DNA from: Lepiota brunneoincarnata
Taxonomy: Eukaryota > Basidiomycota > Agaricomycetes > Agaricales > Agaricaceae
DNA: 64,000 nt
Assembly (NCBI GenBank): GCA_023014365.1
Contig: JAEBUN010000016.1
Location: forward strand, 682,001-746,000
Direction of reading: 5' to 3'
This document shows positions 20,512-32,673 of the stretch, piece by piece (position 1 is the first letter of the stretch; every line of letters starts with the position of its first letter). A program made the translations under genes and the position numbers. The notes under the pieces were generated by a model. That model was not told where the DNA came from. It did no database searches and saw nothing but the letters and a program-made list of their open reading frames with translations.

Positions 20512-21907
20512 ATGGTCTCTCGAACAGTCACCTGTACCTGCACTCTCGTGTCCCTGGCTGTTCGCCGTAGTAGACGTGTTGCTCGACAACCCCTTTCTGA
20601 AGAACTGCAACCTGACTCCCCGAGGGCTCCTCGCTCTCATCTACAATCGGTTGCACCATCGACTCCCGACTGCTTCTCTGAAGATATCCAACCTTCATTA
20701 TTTTGGACTCCTGACGGTCCCGACCCCAATCCTGATCCCAGTGACCCTGGTGATCCCGATGACAATCCTGACAATGGGGACGGGCCCCCAGACGACGACA
20801 AACCATCAGACAACAGCGACAACAACAACAACATCCCACCTGGCAACACCCAAGACGACCATGATAGGCTCCTACTCCGAGTTTTCCAACACCTAGCCGG
20901 TCAAATGGACGGCCGTGGGAACTCTCAAGCCCCACAGCCTCCTCAATCTCCCTGTACCAAAGCTCGCGAACCTGACATCTTTACAGGTTCTGACCCTGCC
21001 AAACTCAAACCCTTCCTCTTCCAATGTCGGCTCTATTTCCGTACTAACCCAGCCCAGTTCGCTATCCCCGCCACCAAGGTCAACTTTGCATTGACATATG
21101 TACCTCACAGGCATGGCACAGCAACACTTCGAAATCAGCCTTGACGAGGCCAACAACCACAGAATAATACACAACTGGATCGGGGACTGGGACCAGTTCA
21201 CCCTGGAACTACAGACCAATTTCAGTCCTGCGGATCCGACCGGAGAAGCTGCTGAGCAGCTTGACTCCCTCCGAATGCGCTACGACGAGAAGATTGCTGT
21301 CTACAACGTCGACTTTCTCCACCTAGCTGGCCAACTCTGTTGGGGCGATGAAGTATTTTGTCACTGCTACTACAAAGGCCTCCCTGACCGCATCCAGGAC
21401 ATCCTGTCCAATCGGCCCGACAGCAAACCCAACACCTTCATCGAAATGCGGGCAGCAGTGATGAAGATCGATGCCCACTATTGGGAACGCCAGCGCGAGA
21501 AGGCCCATGCCAAATCCGCTTCGGACCCGACCGCCTCTAGGAAACCTGGAGGTAACCTATCCTCTTCCACCTCAACCAACCCCCAACCTGCTGCCAAGCC
21601 TGCCAATAGTAACAACAAAGGCAGCACCCCCAACTCCAGCTTCAAGGGCAATCCGCCCAACCTGTCCGCTGGTCAGAAATTGGCCCCGCCCAAATCCAAC
21701 CTTACTAGTAAACTGGGTAAGGATGGTAAATTAACCCCCAAGGAACGTCAATGATGTTTCAACAATAACCTCTGCCTTGTCTGTGCAGATCCCAATCACA
21801 GGGCTGCCAACTGCGACAAGAAGAAATTCCCTGATGCCAAGGCTAAGGGCCGACAGGCTCAGCTCCCCGAGACAGATGCGCCGGCTCTCCCGAGCTTGGA
21901 AAAATAG
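20512..21907 (+). pseudogene. gag: Decayed gag of the old G1 copy
   Basis: Homologous throughout to the 468-residue Gag at 7001-8407. A small insertion near 21095-21110 shifts the frame just before GMAQQHFEIS, and CGA has become TGA at 21752-21754, just ahead of the zinc knuckle. The knuckle itself (CLVCADPNHRAANC) is still readable near 21774-21815. Not functional. Confidence 0.9.
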
Positions 21908-22038
21908 TCGGCGGTCCTCAGGCCTCTGCACAGACTGAGGATCGCATTGAACTCTGCTGTGCTCCAGAGAGTTTCCATCTCAATGCATCCACTCTTTCCG
22001 ACCCAAACTCTTTTCACATTACATTAACTTCTCCTTTA

Positions 22039-25000
22039 GTTACTTCTTTATCTTCTGTTTCTGCTTCCATACTCTCCGCTTCGGACCCACTTTCTGCAAC
22101 GGACAATGTAGTTAGTTCTGATTCCTCTTCTCTTTCTCCTTTCAAAGCTCTTGTTGATAGTGGTTCTACTCACTGTTTTGTGGACTCATCTTTTGTTCGT
22201 TCTCATAGTATTCCAACCTCGTCCATCCCAGCTATTGAACATCGGTTATTTGATGGGACCTCAAATGCCTACATTACAGAGCTTGTGCAACTGCCTGTAT
22301 CTTTCCCCTTTGGTGAATCTATCATTTTGGACACTTATGTCACCCGGCTCAACTCTTCCTGTTCTGTGGTCTTAGGACACAACTGGCTCACCCGCTACAA
22401 TCCGTTGATTGACTGGGCTTTGGGCAGTATTACTTTCCGGCCATTCCTACTCAAGAATCCTGCTTCCACCTCTACCTGCATCGCACCTGCATCGGCCCCG
22501 CTTATGGCCACCCCTGACACTCCTGACCTAGGTTCACCACCCCTGTCTGGGACCTTGTCCCAACCTGCCCCCATTGCGGAACCGCATGTCTCCCTGATAA
22601 ATGCTCCTGCCTTTATCTGTGCTGCCAAGCTCCCTGGCTCCCAACAGTTCCGAATCAACCTCTCCACTGCCTCCACATTGGCTGCGTCTTCTTCCGTCTC
22701 CGAAGACCTGGCTGACCTCTCGTCCATCCCCAAGGAATACCATGAGTTCACAGATGTTTTCAGTAAATTGCGTGCTGACACACTCGCTCCACACCGCCCT
22801 TACGACCTCCAGATTAACCTAGAGGACAGTGGTCAGCCTCCAGTTGGTACCATTTATTCCCTTTCACAATCAGAGCCTGGAGCTCTACGTGATTTTATTG
22901 ATGAACATTTGTCCATTGGTTTCATTCGCCCTTCCACTTCTCCTCATGGAGCCCCGGTCCTCTTCATCAAGAAAAAGGATGGCTCCCTCTGCTTATGTGT
23001 TGATTTTAGAGGTCTCAACCGTATTACCAAGAAGGACCGCTACCCCCTTCTGCTCATCTCTGACCTCTTAGACTCTCCTCACAAAGCCCATGTATATACC
23101 AAAACCGACCTCTGTCATGCTTACCATCTTGTCCATGTTGCTGATGGCGATGAATGGAAGACCGCCTTTTGGACCTGCTATGGCTCCTTTGAATGGATGG
23201 TTATGCTTTTCAGCCTCACCAACACCCCTGCCACTTTCCAGTGGTTCATGAACAATATATTCAAGGACATGCTCAACGTCTGTGTTACCATATATCTTGA
23301 CAATATCCTGATATACTCCAACAATCATAGTATCCATCGTGACCAAGTCAAGGAGGTCCTCAAGCAGCTCCAACAACACAGTCTATACACCCGCCCCGAC
23401 AAATGCCAGTTCCACTCTGACACAGTGGAATATCTCGGCTACATTCTTTCCCCTGATGGTCTCCGAATGGACCAATCTAAGGTCAAGACCATCCAGGAGT
23501 GGCCTGAACCCAAGAAAGTCAAGGACATCCAGTCCTTCTTAGGTTTCGCCAATTTCTATCATTGCTTCATTCACGGTTACTCCGACATCGTCGTTCCGCT
23601 CACTCACCTCACCCACAAAGACGTGAAATGGAATTTCACTGACAAATGTCGCAAAGCCTTCAGTTCCCTGAAAGAAGCATTCATATCCACCCCCGTCCTC
23701 ACTCCTTGGGCCCCCGACACTCAGATCATTGTTGAGACCGACACCTCCAACTATGCCCTTGCGGCCATCCTCTCTATCATCACCGATGATGGTGAGGTTC
23801 ACCCCGTTGCATTCCATTCCCGCACCTTTAACATGGCCAAACTTAATTATGACACCCATGACAAGGAACTCCTGGCAATATTCGAGGCTTTCCGTATCTG
23901 GTGGCACTATCTTGAGGGTGCCCCTCTTACTATTGATGTAGTCACCAACCACAAAAACCTCAAGTACTTCTGCACCACCAAGATCCTTACTCGCCGCCAA
24001 GCTCATTGGTCTGAGTTCCTATCCCAATTCCACCTTGTCATCCAGTTCCGACCCAGCCACCTCAGCACCAAGCCTGACGCCCTAACTAGATGATGGGATG
24101 TCTACCCTAAAGGGGGGAATAGCGACTATGCATCAGTCAACCCGCACAATTTCTGGCCCATATTCACCCATAAGCAGCTCGCGGCCTCCGTCCGCGCCAC
24201 CACTCTTTATGCCCCTTCCCTTGCATCAGTCAACCTGCACAATTTCCGGCCTGTATTCACCCACAAGCAGCTTGTGGCCTCTGTCTGTGCCACCACTCTT
24301 TACACCCCTTTCCTTCGCGCAGCTGTAGTCATGGATCTCAACCAGCTACACCACAATATCCTCACCGCTCTACCAGCGGATCTGACTGCCTCTGCCCATC
24401 TTGCTAGCCCAGAAGGCCGTTGGTCAGTTAATGATAAAGGTTTCCTCCTCTTAGACGACAGAATCTACGTCCCTGACACCAACAATCTCCGACTTCGGGT
24501 CCTCCAGTACAAGCATGATCATGTCCTAGCCGGCCACTTTGGTCAGAATAAAATGCTGGAACTCATCCAGCACAAATACACCTGGCCTAGTGTCCGCACC
24601 TTCGTCAAAGATTTCTGTAAGTCTTGTGTCACCTGTATGAGGTCTAAACCCCAGCGCCACCGCCCCTACAGTCTCCTCAAGCAACTCCCCATCCCTGAAC
24701 GCCCTTGGAATTCAATCTCCATGGACTTCATCGAAAAACTCCCTGCCTCCTCCGGCTACAATGCCATCCTAGTAATAGTTGACAGACTCACCAAGCAATC
24801 CTTATTCATCCCCACCTACGATACTGTCACTTCCTCCAACCTCGCCCACCTATTCATCCTCCATGTCTTCTCCAAGCACGGCATACCCGAACATGTTACC
24901 TCTGACCGTGGCTCCAAATTCGTCTCCCACTTCTTCCGCTCCCTAGGACAAGCCCTTGACATGAAACTACACTTCACTTTGGGCTATCATCCAGAAGGTG

Positions 25001-25800
25001 ATGGACAGACGGAACGCACCAACCAGACCCTGGAACAATATCTCTGGGTCTGTTGTAACTACCAACAGGACAATTGGTCTGAATTACTACCACTAGCTGA
25101 GTTTGCATACCATAATGCCCCTAGTGCCACTACCGGTATCTCCCCATTCTTCGCTAACAAAGGATACCATCTGAACATCACAGTTCACCCTGAATGCAAC
25201 CTTGCCTCCGCCCGGGCCCACCATTTTGCTGTTGATCTCAACAAACTACACACCACATTAGAAGTCTGAAATAGCATTAGCCCAGCAATGCTATCAGGCC
25301 TCCACTGACGCCCGCCGACTCCCCGCCCCAGACTTCAAGGTTGGACAAAAGGTATTTGTGAAAGCCCAATTCTTCTGCACCACCCGTCCTTCCAAAAAAC
25401 TCTCCGAAAAGTTCCTTGGGCCTTATGAGATCATTGCACAAGCAGGTACCCATTCCTTTACACTCCAACTTCCTGATTCCATCCGTGGGGTACACCCTGT
25501 CTTCCATGTTTCCATGCTTGAACCGGCTACGCCTAACACCATACCTGCCCGATTGGACCTGCCACCTGCACCAGTTGCTATTGACGGTGAACCAGAATAT
25601 GAGATTGCCCGCATTGTTGATTCGAAGATCGATCGGCGCCGCACATGCAAGCTCCTCTATAAAGTAATCTGGTTAGGTTATGAAGAGACTGAAGAAGAAT
25701 CCTCATGGTTACCAGCAACCAAGCTTGAACATGCTACCAATCTAGTAGAGGCTTCCATTCCTCTTACCCCTCTAAGCCTGGTCCCCTCCATTCACTCTGA
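22039..25800 (+). pseudogene. pol: Decayed pol of the old G1 copy
   Basis: Protease DSG is kept (about 22156). RT has YLDN instead of YLDD (23293-23304), which should abolish catalysis. RNase H ETDASDY has become ETDTSNY. CGA has become TGA at 24091-24093. A 93-bp duplication (24131 and 24224) adds 31 codons between RNase H and integrase. Integrase keeps its DDE residues (MDF, TSDRG, QTERTN) up to a frameshift near 25262. The chromodomain is readable at about 25585-25750. Changes are mainly Asp to Asn, Arg to His/Cys/Gln and Gly to Ser, as expected for CpG loss. Confidence 0.92.
24131..24316 (+). repeat. 93-bp tandem duplication in old pol
   Basis: CATCAGTCAACC...CCTT is repeated once with a period of 93 bp (24131 and 24224). 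The two copies differ by several transitions, so the duplication is not recent. It is absent from the young copy. Confidence 0.85.
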
Positions 25801-25859
25801 ATTTTCCGCTGACTACCCACCACACCAAGAAACAAAAAATTTTATTGGACAAGTACAAA

Positions 25860-26106
25860 CTACCTGTCTGTATCGTTCCCAGAGGTACAGGGTGGCGCCA
25901 CTGCGTCCTCCATCATACCTTGCACCTCCTCTTCCGAAATGCCCCCAATGCTCTCTGACTCCAACTCCTCTGTCTCCATAATACCCCTACTCAGCCAGTC
26001 ACCATCCACCTGCGCTTCCCAACACTGCAGCTGTTTGTAGCAGCCAGCCATCAATTCAAACTTATCCACCCTCTCCCCCAACCGAGCGATGGCCCATTTG
26101 AGCCGC
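25860..26106 (-). pseudogene. Antisense Zn2Cys6 gene, 3' part of exon 3 (old G1 copy)
   Basis: The minus frame ends with SEEEVQGMMEDAV...SGNDTDR, matching the C-terminus of the 325-residue antisense protein at 12280-13365, and its second coiled coil. It is cut at 26106 by the nested G2 element; the target duplication CCGC is at 26103-26106. The remainder of the gene resumes at 33974. Confidence 0.85.
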
Positions 26107-27371
26107 TGAAAAGGTGGAAACTTTTGTGGGTTTTAATATAGATAATTGGCTTGTTCCCACTAAGCTTAGTCAAAATTCGATAAGCTTAAGTTAATACAAG
26201 TAGTATTAGATAGATAATGAACAGTTTTGTCTTTTAGGGTGTTCAGGGGGTGCGTTCTGACAGTGAAATTCAAAAGAATAGTGTTTTTAGAGGTTAACAA
26301 ACAGCCGTTGAAGTTATCTTAGCTGTACAGTGCAACAATGAAAGGACAATCCCTGTCAATTCAAAGCGCAGGGTCTCTAGTCTCTGGTCTCTGGTCTCTG
26401 AACTCTGTTCTCTGTCTCTGTCTCTGTCTCTAGCACTCTGGAACTCTAAACTCTGGACTCTGTTCTCTGTTTCTGTCTCTGGGTTGGTCGATGACCGAAG
26501 AAATCACACTTAACGACGCACACTAAATAGTCCTCTGAAACCGTTCTTGATCACGGCTTGCAGACTTGCATGTGGAAGCAGGGGTGAGACCTCTCTTTTC
26601 TCCACGAACAAGTGCAACCATATTTATATTGTTTAGATACATGCGAGAGATAGTAAATATGAAATAGAAAACAATAAGCTTAATTGTTACAGATACTGCA
26701 GAATATTTTGGAAGGTTTGGCAGCATTTCTACCTTGCCCTGGGTTATGGGTTTTTTTCTGATTGACAAATGGCAATCCAGCCAGATGTGTTCCGTGCTCG
26801 TCTGCATTATTTTGCATCCACATGAGCACGTTAAACCTCCGGATCAATTATGATCGGAATGTATGGTGTATGTACAATCCCTTGATCCATTGTAATTAAT
26901 CTCAGTCAGGCAGTATGCCGAGGTGCCGGGACCCACAAAGCACTCGTTAATTATAAGTCTTTGATATGTCTTGGACATTCCGTTCTGTGGTCTGGTCATC
27001 ATTATTGGGCTCACTATGGGCGTAATACCCCTGCGACAGCCGCTATATACATTCTTTAGGTTCCAACAAATCCGAGTTCATCAGAAAACTGCTCGTAAGG
27101 TCCCTTGATGCAACCGGAGTATACTCGATAGGCTATGTAAAGTCTGGAATCCCTCCAGAGAGCATTCTGATAGCTTGGTTCACTAAGCTTAGTGATAATG
27201 AGCTGGTTTGAACACTTCCGAGGCTCGAATATCCTCAGTTTGGTCGAACTGGCTACTATGGGACATAGTACCAATCCTCTATAGGGTTCTTTAATGATAT
27301 AGCCAATGATTCTATGTAGAGAATTGTTCCAGAGTATGGAATTCATGTATAGGTGTGAAATTGGTGTATCA
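26107..27371 (-). repeat. G2 3' LTR
   Basis: 1265 bp. It holds a CT-rich stretch of TCTCTG hexamers (about 26374-26478), CTAAGCTTAG palindromes at 26160 and 27183, and further TAAGCTTA sites at 26181 and 26675. Confidence 0.93.
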
Positions 27372-27384
27372 TCTCCCCCTAACC
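27372..27384 (-). other. G2 polypurine tract
   Basis: Minus-strand GGTTAGGGGGAGA abuts the 3' LTR start (TGATACACC), the position expected for plus-strand priming. Confidence 0.75.
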
Positions 27385-27679
27385 AATTGCTGACTGTCCT
27401 CAGTCATTATCTCCTTCAAATTCGCAGTATCTGAGTCTCTCTGATACACTCTATGTTCTGGAACATTCACCAGCTTCGAGAGTAGCATACTTTTGCTAAG
27501 CTTATTCCAAGATGATGTCATGTCACTGAGTTTAAATGTATAGATCAATTTCTTGTTGCTATAGCCTAAATTTTTATCTCATTATTGGGTCTTTTTAAAA
27601 GTCCCAAGGTCTTGTTTCCTCTCTTTCGTTCTCCCTCTCACTTCTCACTTGCCTATTTTCATCTCCACTTCCAGTCTTC

Positions 27680-28030
27680 TATGCCCGCCCACAGCAACAA
27701 TGGACAGAAATATGCACAGCAACAAGAGAGCTCATCATGATGAAGATTCAGATTCTTCCTCTAGTAAGCAATGTTCGCTTTACTGTTGTCCTTGTCTTGC
27801 TAACACTGTCTTCAGACTATACTGAGCCAAGGAGTGCCCTTATGGCTCCAGGAAACGCGTCTTCTCCTTCAATCGCACAACGTAAGTCACATTTTTCCCC
27901 CATTCTTGTTGTCATCACTCATGTTTTTCCATATGCTTAAGCTTATGCAGATCCGGCTCATCCAAGCCTTCAGCTGCGCTACTGCCCGCTGTTTTCACTT
28001 AGCGTCTTCTACATCTCTCTGATATATATA
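27680..28030 (+). pseudogene. G2 antisense accessory gene, truncated
   Basis: On the strand opposite to pol. An exon beginning about 27700 (ATGGACAGAAATATGCACAG) ends before GTAAGC (27760). An exon follows at about 27818-27880, ending NASSPSIAQ before GTAAGT, and another begins about 27950. Its second exon matches 18575-18640. The 3' half of the gene was lost with the integrase region, because the RNase H remnant of pol starts at about 27995. TCTTTTTAAAAG about 110 bp upstream of the first ATG could be its TATA region. Function unknown. Confidence 0.5.
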
Positions 28031-29131
28031 GTATCCCACCGCCCTCCATGAGGTATCCACGGCTACTACTATGGGTTGTTTACTTGGGAATTTGGGGTTC
28101 CTGGTTGGGAAACAGCGCTGAATCACATCCCTTAGCTCTGAGACATTCTTGCAATCCCCCCATCTTAAAATTTTTCCAATGGTGTCTGTGGCAGGCAACC
28201 ATCCTTTATAGGAGCATTCAAAACCCACTACGGTGATTTCATCAGCGCAGATAGTTGTTTTGGGCCCAGAGAAGGTTCCCCCTATGTATTTCATCCTCTG
28301 TAGAATCCTATTGACCGTCTGCATGTGTTCCCATACAAATTGTCGGATCCCTGGGTTCTTTTTCAATGTCTCTTCAGTGCCATCTGGCAACTTGTATTTG
28401 GTTTTTGGTCCCCTGATAGGTACATCATCTATGTACGGCATCATGTATTCTGGTATCTCACTGGCTAGGATCGCTGTTACATCCTCATGAAATATAGGCA
28501 CTGAATTGGTCCATCCCATAGGTAGTGTCACTAAGTGTAGCGCTCCAAAAGGCATCTGGAACGTTGTTAAGTCCCGAGATGACTCAGCTAACAATTGCTC
28601 ATCATATCCAACATACAGATCCAGGATGCCTCCACAAGCCCTGCCTGCAAAGTGCATCGCCAAATCTTCCATTGCTGGCGGCAGCCCTGAATGCACTATT
28701 GTTACTCTGTTCAGCGGTTCCAAGCTGTGTACCAGTCTCAAACTTTTTCCATCTTTCTTTACCACACAGAACCATCTGGATCTATAGGATGAGTTCGACG
28801 GCTTGTATACCCCAGCACTAATTTTTCTTTTTATGATGGCACAGACTTCATCATAGATTGCTGGTGGAATTGGAATGGGCTTTTCAACCCACAGAGTATG
28901 TTCTACCATCGGTATCTCAATCGGTGGGAAGAAATCTTCCCTAAAACATCCCTTTTCCTCATCTGTCCAGGCGAATGCCTTTTCTTGAAGCATTATGATG
29001 TGGTGCATCAGCTTTCTTTCCTCTGGCCACAAGAAATCCCCTGCATGGGCTTTGTCCAGCTTAAGCTTACGCTCCTCAGTATATCTGCCTGTCAGGACAA
29101 ACTCTGGAGGATGCATGCTAAGCTCAGGCAT
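27995..29131 (-). pseudogene. pol: G2 reverse transcriptase with start of RNase H, truncated
   Basis: A 378-residue open stretch. The RT palm is seen in MPYIDDVPIRGP (the YxDD box is YIDD), with upstream RSRWFCVVKKDGKSLRLVHSLEPLN and downstream FVWEHMQTVNRILQRMKYIGGTFSG. After LRDVIQRCF a deletion of about 60 residues joins directly to the RNase H start IVVAVDTSWRAVGYY, and the frame ends soon after. Integrase is absent. The upstream frame continues across a stop at 29159 into 29521-29159. Confidence 0.88.
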
Positions 29132-29158
29132 TTCTGCCAGCAGGTCCCCTTTTATTTC

Positions 29159-30651
29159 TCATTTTATCCTGAATCTCTCCGGTAGATCAACCAACACTGG
29201 CCTCACTTTTAAGGCTACTGGTTTATATTTCTTCCCAGCCAGGCATTGTACTGTATCTTTGTCATCTTCTTCTGTTTCGAAGACAGTTATTCCCTGGTCC
29301 TCTGTGCCCTGCGCGTTGGCTATGCATCCTAGGCACAATAATGCCATCGCTTTATCTTCTTGTGGATAGTCCTCATCACGTATGACCTGGTCAATGAACA
29401 TTAGCTGTAGCCTGGCCTCTGAGAAGCTTCCTTTCGCTAAGCTTAGTGTTTGTGCGATGACAGGGCCCTTCTCATCATCATAGTCTATTATACAAGCCAC
29501 CTCTCCTTGTCCCTTAGTCAACTCATCAAGGTTTCTTGAAAATTTTGACTGTTTTCTCTAAGCTTAAGAGGATTACACTCTCCTCAAGCATAAGTTGGCA
29601 ACACAGCCCTTTCTCTGGTATTTGGGTCCATAATAACCAAGGTTTGCTCACCACTGGCACTATTCCTGACTTTGCTAGCAGTCATTACATCAAACGGTTG
29701 TCCCAGCAGTACTCAATATGTGGGGTTGCAAACTATGTGAACTTGCAAATAGATTGTGACTCCCCCGCAGGTAAAGCCTACATTCTTTGCCAACCCACAA
29801 GTCTTTTCAACCTGCCCATTCGCACTCTGCAAATTAATTGTAGTGTCTGGGTCCCAAGAAACTTGACATGCAATCACCGCTTCCTGACTGATAGATACGA
29901 TCTGTGACCCACTATCTAGCAAGGCCTCTTCCTGCCAAATCCCATTTATCAGAGTTGGAACTACTCTCAACGGTTCGCATTCTTTAGCAATAAACACTTG
30001 CTGTCCCCTGTCTCTTCTGGGAAGTGACTCCAAATACTGCATGATTGGATCCTGAGCTACCCAGGCTTGCATTGCTGAGCCTTCTCGGAGCACTGTATCA
30101 TACTTCTGAGAGCTGTCTGCCAACTCTGTTATCATAACCTGTACCGGCCCACTATTAATTTCCATATCTTCTGTATCATCTTCCAAGGACCCAACTCCTG
30201 CTATTAAGCTTTGATTCGTGGGTACCTGTTTTCTCATAATTTGCTCTCTATAAGCATTCCTGTATAAAGGTGACAATGCCAAGAGTTCTCCATGTGATAC
30301 TGAGGCTTCTCGCTTCAATACCCTGCTGAGTACTTCCTCAACATCGACATTCCTCTCTATAGGGGCCTGGTGCTTATATGCAGGCTCCTTCTTGGATGAT
30401 TCCATCCTTCTGACAGGCAGCAGTGGTACCTCAATGACCGGGCGCAGTGGTTTCACATTCCTATATGGTAATTCCCCTGCTACTGCATGTGGTGGTTTCT
30501 CCATTGTCTGCCCTATTTCCTCATTTTCTGATTCTTCTGATCGCTCAAAATCCGACGCGTCCTCAGGAGTCTGTCCTCTGGCAAAGGCGACCTTCTTCTT
30601 CAGAGCCGGCTCCTTCCTCAAACCCTTTAGAAACCTGACTCTGAGTTCCAA
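29159..30651 (-). pseudogene. pol: G2 protease region and linker to RT, broken
   Basis: The segment 30651-29713 contains the aspartic protease motif ALLDSGSQIVSIS, followed by SANGQVEKTCGLAKNV and YLQVHIVCNPTY. After a TGA, the same frame goes on with VLLGQPFDVMTASKVRN (about 29700) to a stop near 29570. The frame 29521-29159 is the protease-RT linker. The N-terminal 150 residues are charged linker from Gag. At least two stops interrupt the polyprotein. Confidence 0.85.
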
Positions 30652-32393
30652 GTCTTTGCGCCACTCCTGGTGTCCAAATACTGGCTTGCTGAGGGCGTAC
30701 CCTCCGTCAAACTGCTAAGCTTAGCCTGTATCTGGGCCAATTGCTCGGCCAAAGACTGTAACTTGACATTATCATCCTTTCTGGTCATAAGCTTAACCTT
30801 TGGGGCACTCTCAGTGTGGATGGCAGCTGTTTCCAACATCTCCATGCGCTGCTTCAAACAGCGGATTTCCTCTTCTGCTGGCGACCTTTGGTTTTCTGAC
30901 CTCGGGAACGCTTTCTGTGCAAACACTGCTGCCGCTGGCACTTGCGGTAACTCAGGCTCAACCTCCAGCAGTTCTGGTACCTGAACAAAGAGTTGTCCCT
31001 TTGTCGCATAGTACTTCACTACTTTCTCTTTAATAGGCCCTTCTCCTCGAGGGATACTTGAGCCGTCTCCCATATATTTTTTGTTCCCTTCGACTCTAAT
31101 TCAGCCAGCTTGTTTATCCGCCTCCATGTCCAGGCAGAATAACCAACTATGCCCCAATAACCAACAGTAGAAACACTTGCGATCGGAAAGCAACCCTGCC
31201 AGCCCACTTCCGGTATTCCTCTGAGCGTGATTATAGCTGGCATGATTATGTCCGTCCTTCGCCAAACTCTCTAAGTATGATTTTAAAGTATGCCCCTGGA
31301 TATTCATGAGGTCCTTAAGCTCAGCAAGACCACCTGCCATCTGCAAGACTTCATCCTGAAACTTCTGCTTTAAGCTTTGCAGCTCTCGCTTTACTACAGG
31401 GTCATAAGTCCCTGTTCTGGACGTTGCAGGTGGATGGCTCATTGATGCTGAGTTCACCGGCCTTGAATCCTGATGAAGGGATCGCATAAGTGTTTTGCCA
31501 ATCGAAATTTTGATGGCTTTATCCACGACGATCCTCCAATTATAGGGGTCCTCTTCACGTAAATCCTTCGCAGTTAGTGCCGACCCATCGCTCACGGTTC
31601 TATGTGCCCCGGTGATTGCTAATCTTGCATTGAGTACATCCTGGAACATGGAGTCCAGTGCGCTCATAAATGACTCGACTAGCTCTCGGTTCGAGACTAC
31701 CGCCGGCAACTTCAGGCACTTTTCTGCTTCTAGAATGAATTGCCTTTTGAAGTCCAAGACTCTATGCTCCTCATTCATCGCAATGCCTCTACTCTCTGTG
31801 CAGAGTTCCCTCAATCATCGCACTGAGCCCTGCTCAGCTGCCACAGTCTCGGGATACTCTTTCTTCAATCTCTCTATGAAGCCTGTCCAGCTTCCTGCTG
31901 GGAACTCTGCAAAACTCATCCACTCTTCACGGATATCCTGGTCCACATATGACACTGCCCAATTTATCCTTTCTGCATCATCCATCATCTTCATTATCAT
32001 GAAGAGCCGTTCAAGCGTCCAGAGATAATTTCTCAATGTCTGTGGTTTTGATGCATCCCATCTGGGAGCATTATTGCTAAAGGGAATTGGCATACGCTCG
32101 TGTCCCATTTTACTAGCTGTAGTCGTTGTAGACAGCGTAGTTTGGTTTGTCTGTACAGTTGGAGTTGACTGTGATATCTGTGGTACTGTAGAGGCACCAG
32201 GAGGGTTCGTATGAAATGAGTTTTGGTTTGTAAACACTAAGCTTAGCGTAGGAACGGTCTGACCGTCCTGGCTTTCGGTGTGCAGAATATGCGCTATGTT
32301 GCGAGCTGAGGCTGGAAGTCTTATAGTAATTCTGGGAGCAGTAGAGATCGGCGGTGCGACTTCTCTTGATACTGCAACTGCTAAACCGCTCAC
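30627..32393 (-). pseudogene. gag: G2 Gag, broken by TGA and frameshifts
   Basis: The capsid-like region (RWDASKPQTLRNYLWTLERLF) runs into TGA at 31815-31817 in the context CGA-TGA. It continues in the same frame to 31101, with the CCHC knuckle CFYCWLLGHSWLFC (CX2CX4HX4C) near 31170. A different frame (31073-30627) carries the downstream coiled-coil part. The pattern of capsid plus one knuckle plus charged linker is the common mushroom Gypsy Gag. Confidence 0.85.
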
Positions 32394-32658
32394 TGTGCTT
32401 GCAGTTATAGAACTAGTAGGACCTTTTTGCTTTCGAGAGGTACTAGCAGTGATGAGGCCTTCAGAACCTTCTGGACGATTGGAATTCCGAGTAGTTCTCT
32501 GTTTTGGGGGGTCGACCTTCCTGAGACTGCTCTCGAAGGATGTTTTGGGTGACTTTACGGTCTTTGCTTGAACCTTTTTCTGCTTTGCAGGTGAAAGGCG
32601 GGCCAGTGTCCAAGTCTTTTGGTGTTTGTCTTGTGAAATTCAACTGAAAACCCCCCTT

Positions 32659-32673
32659 GCGGTGGGCTCCAGA
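32659..32673 (-). other. G2 primer binding site candidate
   Basis: The minus strand directly after the 5' LTR reads TC, then TGGAGCCCACCGC. The TGG start fits a tRNA-primed site, in contrast to the self-priming G1 family. The tRNA was not identified. Confidence 0.5.

Noticed and set aside
26523..26807. Repeated minus frames with HIWLDCHLSIREKPITQGK in G2 LTRs (also 17869-18177, 33090-33392, 51297-51605, 53731-54015)
   Set aside because: The frame is present in all five LTRs because of shared descent. It has varying starts, no domain and lies in the presumed promoter/leader. It could be re-examined if transcripts are found.
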